Below, piece after piece: positions 63,201-64,000 of a DNA stretch of 64,000 bases. Below the pieces are notes generated by a model, which made no database searches, was not told the DNA's origin, and saw only the letters and a program-made list of their open reading frames with translations. Numbering within the stretch: the stretch's first letter is position 1; every line of letters begins with the position of its first letter. This DNA is from Notospermus geniculatus (Eukaryota; Nemertea; Pilidiophora; Heteronemertea; Lineidae): NCBI GenBank assembly GCA_002633025.1, contig NMRB01000055.1:360315-424314 (forward strand). The letters are read 5' to 3'. The position numbers and the translations under genes were made by a program.

Positions 63201-64000
63201 ACTCTATCCAAATATGTAATGAATTAGTCCGAGCCTGAGCTCTTATTCTGTTTACCTTGGAGCTGTCCACGCATGGAGAAAATAGGATTAAAACAATGAC
63301 AGCGAAATCTGTTGGGTAAACAATCATATTTATGAGATATCCATAAATGCAAATTCAAGGGAGAAGATTTCATTGAAGCTGGTACCAGAGATCAAATATT
63401 TGCAACTGGAATGATGTGCAAAGTATAAAACATGATGTCTGAGTGTTTTGATCACAGAGATTGTTGATTTGTTACTAAGTACGTCTGCTTTGGAAGTACA
63501 TGTACATCTGCTGTGACAAAATTGCTTCATCGTGGCATTTATCAAATGAGATTATTGAAAATCTCGTGGACTAAGTCGTCTTATCTTTGGAGAGCAGTCG
63601 GTCGATGCGTTGTCCAGTCTCTTCATGAAGTCAGCGGGGTGTGTGATTCGTACTCGCAGATGCCCCAGGGTGCATATTGTTAACAAGGTGCTGAGGTATA
63701 ACATGTTTTGTTACACAGCCACAGGAATAAATTTTCTGCCATATCTTGCCATAGTGTACTGGATGTCAATGCATTAGTCAGGAAATCACTGCCATCGATT
63801 CACCTAGTCATATTTTGAATACCAGCACTCAGGTTTCTGCCATTGACATTGAATCTAGCTCCCGACCTAGAGAAACCATTCTGTTTATCCTGTGATTGGC
63901 TGACAAGGAACCTATCAGGGAGAACATTCAGGGACAGATATCTGCCATTGGATTACACCAGAGGACAAGATACGTGATTGGATAACATTGTTTTGTGATC
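36241..64000 (+). CDS. TTC28: TTC28-like tetratricopeptide-repeat protein, first two coding exons (3'-partial)
   Basis: Exon A, 36241-36282, encodes MELQVIQPKRRVET and ends at GTAAGA; exon B, 39109-39366, encodes 86 residues and ends at GTAAGG. Both are phase 0. Exon B carries FLEKVRLSNEAIQNGDFQRA, then HILYSNRSAAYIKVNQF and LQDALKARELNPQWAK, two TPR units at about residues 30-97. It matches the start of human TTC28 (VRQSNQACHDGDF, ILYSNRSAAYMK, KARLLNPKWPK), a roughly 2,480-aa protein with many TPRs and a CHAT-like C-terminal domain, linked to the midbody and cytokinesis. The next expected exon (starting AYFRQG in human) is not found in 39367-64000, so that stretch is read as intron. Exon A is assigned by splice signal and phase only. 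Confidence 0.82.
36671..37094. mobile_element. Foldback element near the TTC28-like start
   Basis: CAGTCAGGAACTTTTG at 36671 is the exact reverse complement of CAAAAGTTCCTGACTG at 37079-37094. CTGTG lies directly outside both ends and may be a 5-bp target duplication. Between them, CTCCCGACTGGGAG-type palindromes recur. It lies in the first intron of the TTC28-like gene. Confidence 0.6.
39109..39366 (+). CDS. TTC28: TTC28-like exon 2, first two TPR repeats
   Basis: The acceptor is CACTTTTCAG. The first TPR has SNEAIQNGDFQRAIKLYSDA with the expected small residues and the tyrosine; the second has YSNRSAAYIKVNQFKKGL. NPLN-type turns separate the helices. The next helix would be encoded beyond the window, since the frame runs into a GTAAGG donor after WAK. 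Confidence 0.93.
40200..41431. mobile_element. DNA transposon-like element, 1.23 kb, 35-bp perfect inverted repeats
   Basis: Positions 40200-40234 (starting CTTGGAGGAATTATACTG) and 41397-41431 are perfect reverse complements. GTTCTTG occurs immediately outside both ends (40193-40199 and 41432-41438), a 7-bp target duplication. No transposase-like frame inside. The first 18 bases recur at 54553-54570 as a lone fragment. Confidence 0.75.
41845..41930 (-). mobile_element. Degraded tRNA-like SINE fragment
   Basis: The minus strand has CATGGGTTCGAATCCCAC, a strong B box with its T-stem, preceded by a GGAGGAAACTGGAACTTC stretch. Similar GGAGGAAACT motifs occur at 11489, 12283 and 38908, which suggests a dispersed SINE family. 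The A box is degraded. Confidence 0.5.
45791..48152 (+). repeat. Direct duplication 3 (45791-46840 and 47107-48152), single N at 47106
   Basis: Two copies of about 1.05 kb, both starting CATGAACTTACTGATTCC, lie in the TTC28-like intron. The first runs into a repeat-rich insertion (46841-47105) that the second lacks; the N follows directly. Same signature as duplications 1 and 2. Confidence 0.8.
46841..47105 (+). mobile_element. Repeat with internal inverted and direct copies, cut by N
   Basis: Begins AAAGGCCTGTCTACACGATC and contains repeated ATGTATGATGATGTTCAAA, TGTGTGATGATGTTCA and GTTTTCCCAACAAAC modules in direct and inverted order. It is present in only one copy of duplication 3, as expected for a polymorphic transposon insertion. 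The right end is lost at the N. Confidence 0.5.
48353..48516. mobile_element. Decayed copy of the 27963 Tc1-type MITE
   Basis: Shares AAATTTGGGATTGAACT and AATGCT-TCCTGATTA spacing with the element at 27963-28121, and its edges (GGACATCC and GATTCCACT) resemble the worn terminal repeats. Identity is low, so the call is tentative. Confidence 0.45.
52802..53299. mobile_element. Hairpin MITE split by a second MITE
   Basis: The left arm (52802-52872) starts GTATTTTAGAATGCTCCTC; the right arm (53265-53299) ends GAGGAGTATTCTAAAATAC. Removing 52876-53261 and one TTA leaves a near-perfect hairpin of about 109 bp whose stem includes CAACGTAAAGGAGTTCC and GGCTATTGTTCT. The family also appears at 19724. 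Confidence 0.82.
52876..53261. mobile_element. Inner Harbinger-like MITE, 386 bp, TTA target duplication
   Basis: Begins GGCCGTTTTTTTTTAATTAG and ends AAAAAAAAAACGGCC; the inverted repeats extend about 33 bp on each side to GGTTTACGGGA. The flanks are TTA at 52873-52875 and 53262-53264. No coding capacity. It is inserted in the outer hairpin element. Confidence 0.8.
55468..55567. mobile_element. 100-bp hairpin MITE with 9-bp target duplication
   Basis: An almost perfect inverted repeat: CATCCTCC ... GGGCTTTGGTCCGTCGCTCC on the left arm and GGAGCGATACCAAAGCCC ... GGAGGATG on the right. GCACTATTC flanks both sides (55459-55467 and 55568-55576). No coding capacity. Its length and 8-9-bp duplication fit a non-autonomous hAT- or Mutator-like element. 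Confidence 0.8.
60417..60614 (+). pseudogene. Decayed retroelement aspartic protease fragment
   Basis: A 65-codon frame contains LLGLLDSGCSKLVVSPSLFKRL-type sequence, of which LLDSGCS at about 60555-60575 is the active-site signature of retroviral-type aspartic proteases in LTR retrotransposons. A Cys/basic stretch precedes it. The frame stops after FKRL, and after that stop the same frame reads SVTHIVAVNTVSQYPVQSL, so the gene is broken. I see no LTRs and no reverse transcriptase nearby. An open frame at 59187-59372 may belong to the same relic. It encodes no working product. Confidence 0.5.

Larger units (their letters stand above)
39367..64000 (+). other. Very long first-repeat intron of TTC28-like gene
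   Basis: No exon I can recognise in 24.6 kb. It holds a 1.23-kb terminal-repeat element (40200-41431), a SINE head (41845-41930), a direct duplication (45791-46840 and 47107-48152), a nested MITE pair (52802-53299), a 100-bp hairpin element (55468-55567) and a decayed retroelement protease (60417-60614). The rest is AT-rich sequence in which I see no conserved gene. Confidence 0.55.

Overview
This window is nuclear DNA from a marine invertebrate animal. The coding signal sits in short exons joined by GT-AG introns, the introns are long and AT-rich, and the spaces between exons hold many small inverted-repeat transposons and tRNA-derived SINE fragments. Palindromes built on TACATGTA, ACCGGT and TAGGCCTA recur, as is common in echinoderm, hemichordate, cephalochordate and some lophotrochozoan genomes. 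I cannot name the species. There is no bacterial-type operon, CRISPR array or complete rRNA/tRNA gene.

Layout. (1) About 963-14739, plus strand: the 3' three-quarters or more of a Mondo gene (MLXIP/MondoA-ChREBP family), the glucose-sensing bHLH-zipper partner of Mlx. The N-terminal exons lie left of the window. Seventeen phase-consistent exons cover the Mondo conserved regions, a glutamine-rich centre, the bHLHZip and the C-terminal dimerisation/cytoplasmic-localisation domain. (2) 17950-21746, plus strand: a complete two-exon ABHD17-type protein depalmitoylase of 288 aa with its catalytic triad intact. (3) 29132-33178, minus strand: a complete eight-exon SWAP-70/DEF6 family gene of 564 aa (EF-hand-like N-terminus, PH domain, long coiled coil). 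(4) 36241 to past the right edge, plus strand: the first two coding exons of a TTC28-like TPR protein, followed by at least 24.6 kb of what looks like a single intron.

Mondo and ABHD17 are in tandem. ABHD17 and SWAP-70 converge on a 7.4-kb non-coding gap. SWAP-70 and TTC28 are head-to-head across about 3 kb. I see no shared pathway that would make this a functional cluster.

The accessory content is mainly small DNA transposons, several with clear target-site duplications. One hairpin MITE has been split by a second MITE. There are tRNA-like SINE heads and one decayed retroelement protease. Three near-identical direct duplications each have a single N at the junction and are probably overlapping haplotype contigs joined end to end. 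One of them duplicates two Mondo exons and would add a false 66-residue repeat to a predicted protein. I found no convincing new biological system. The most useful observations are a frame-required GC-AG intron in Mondo, the nested MITE, the assembly duplications, and two upstream ORFs before the TTC28 start.
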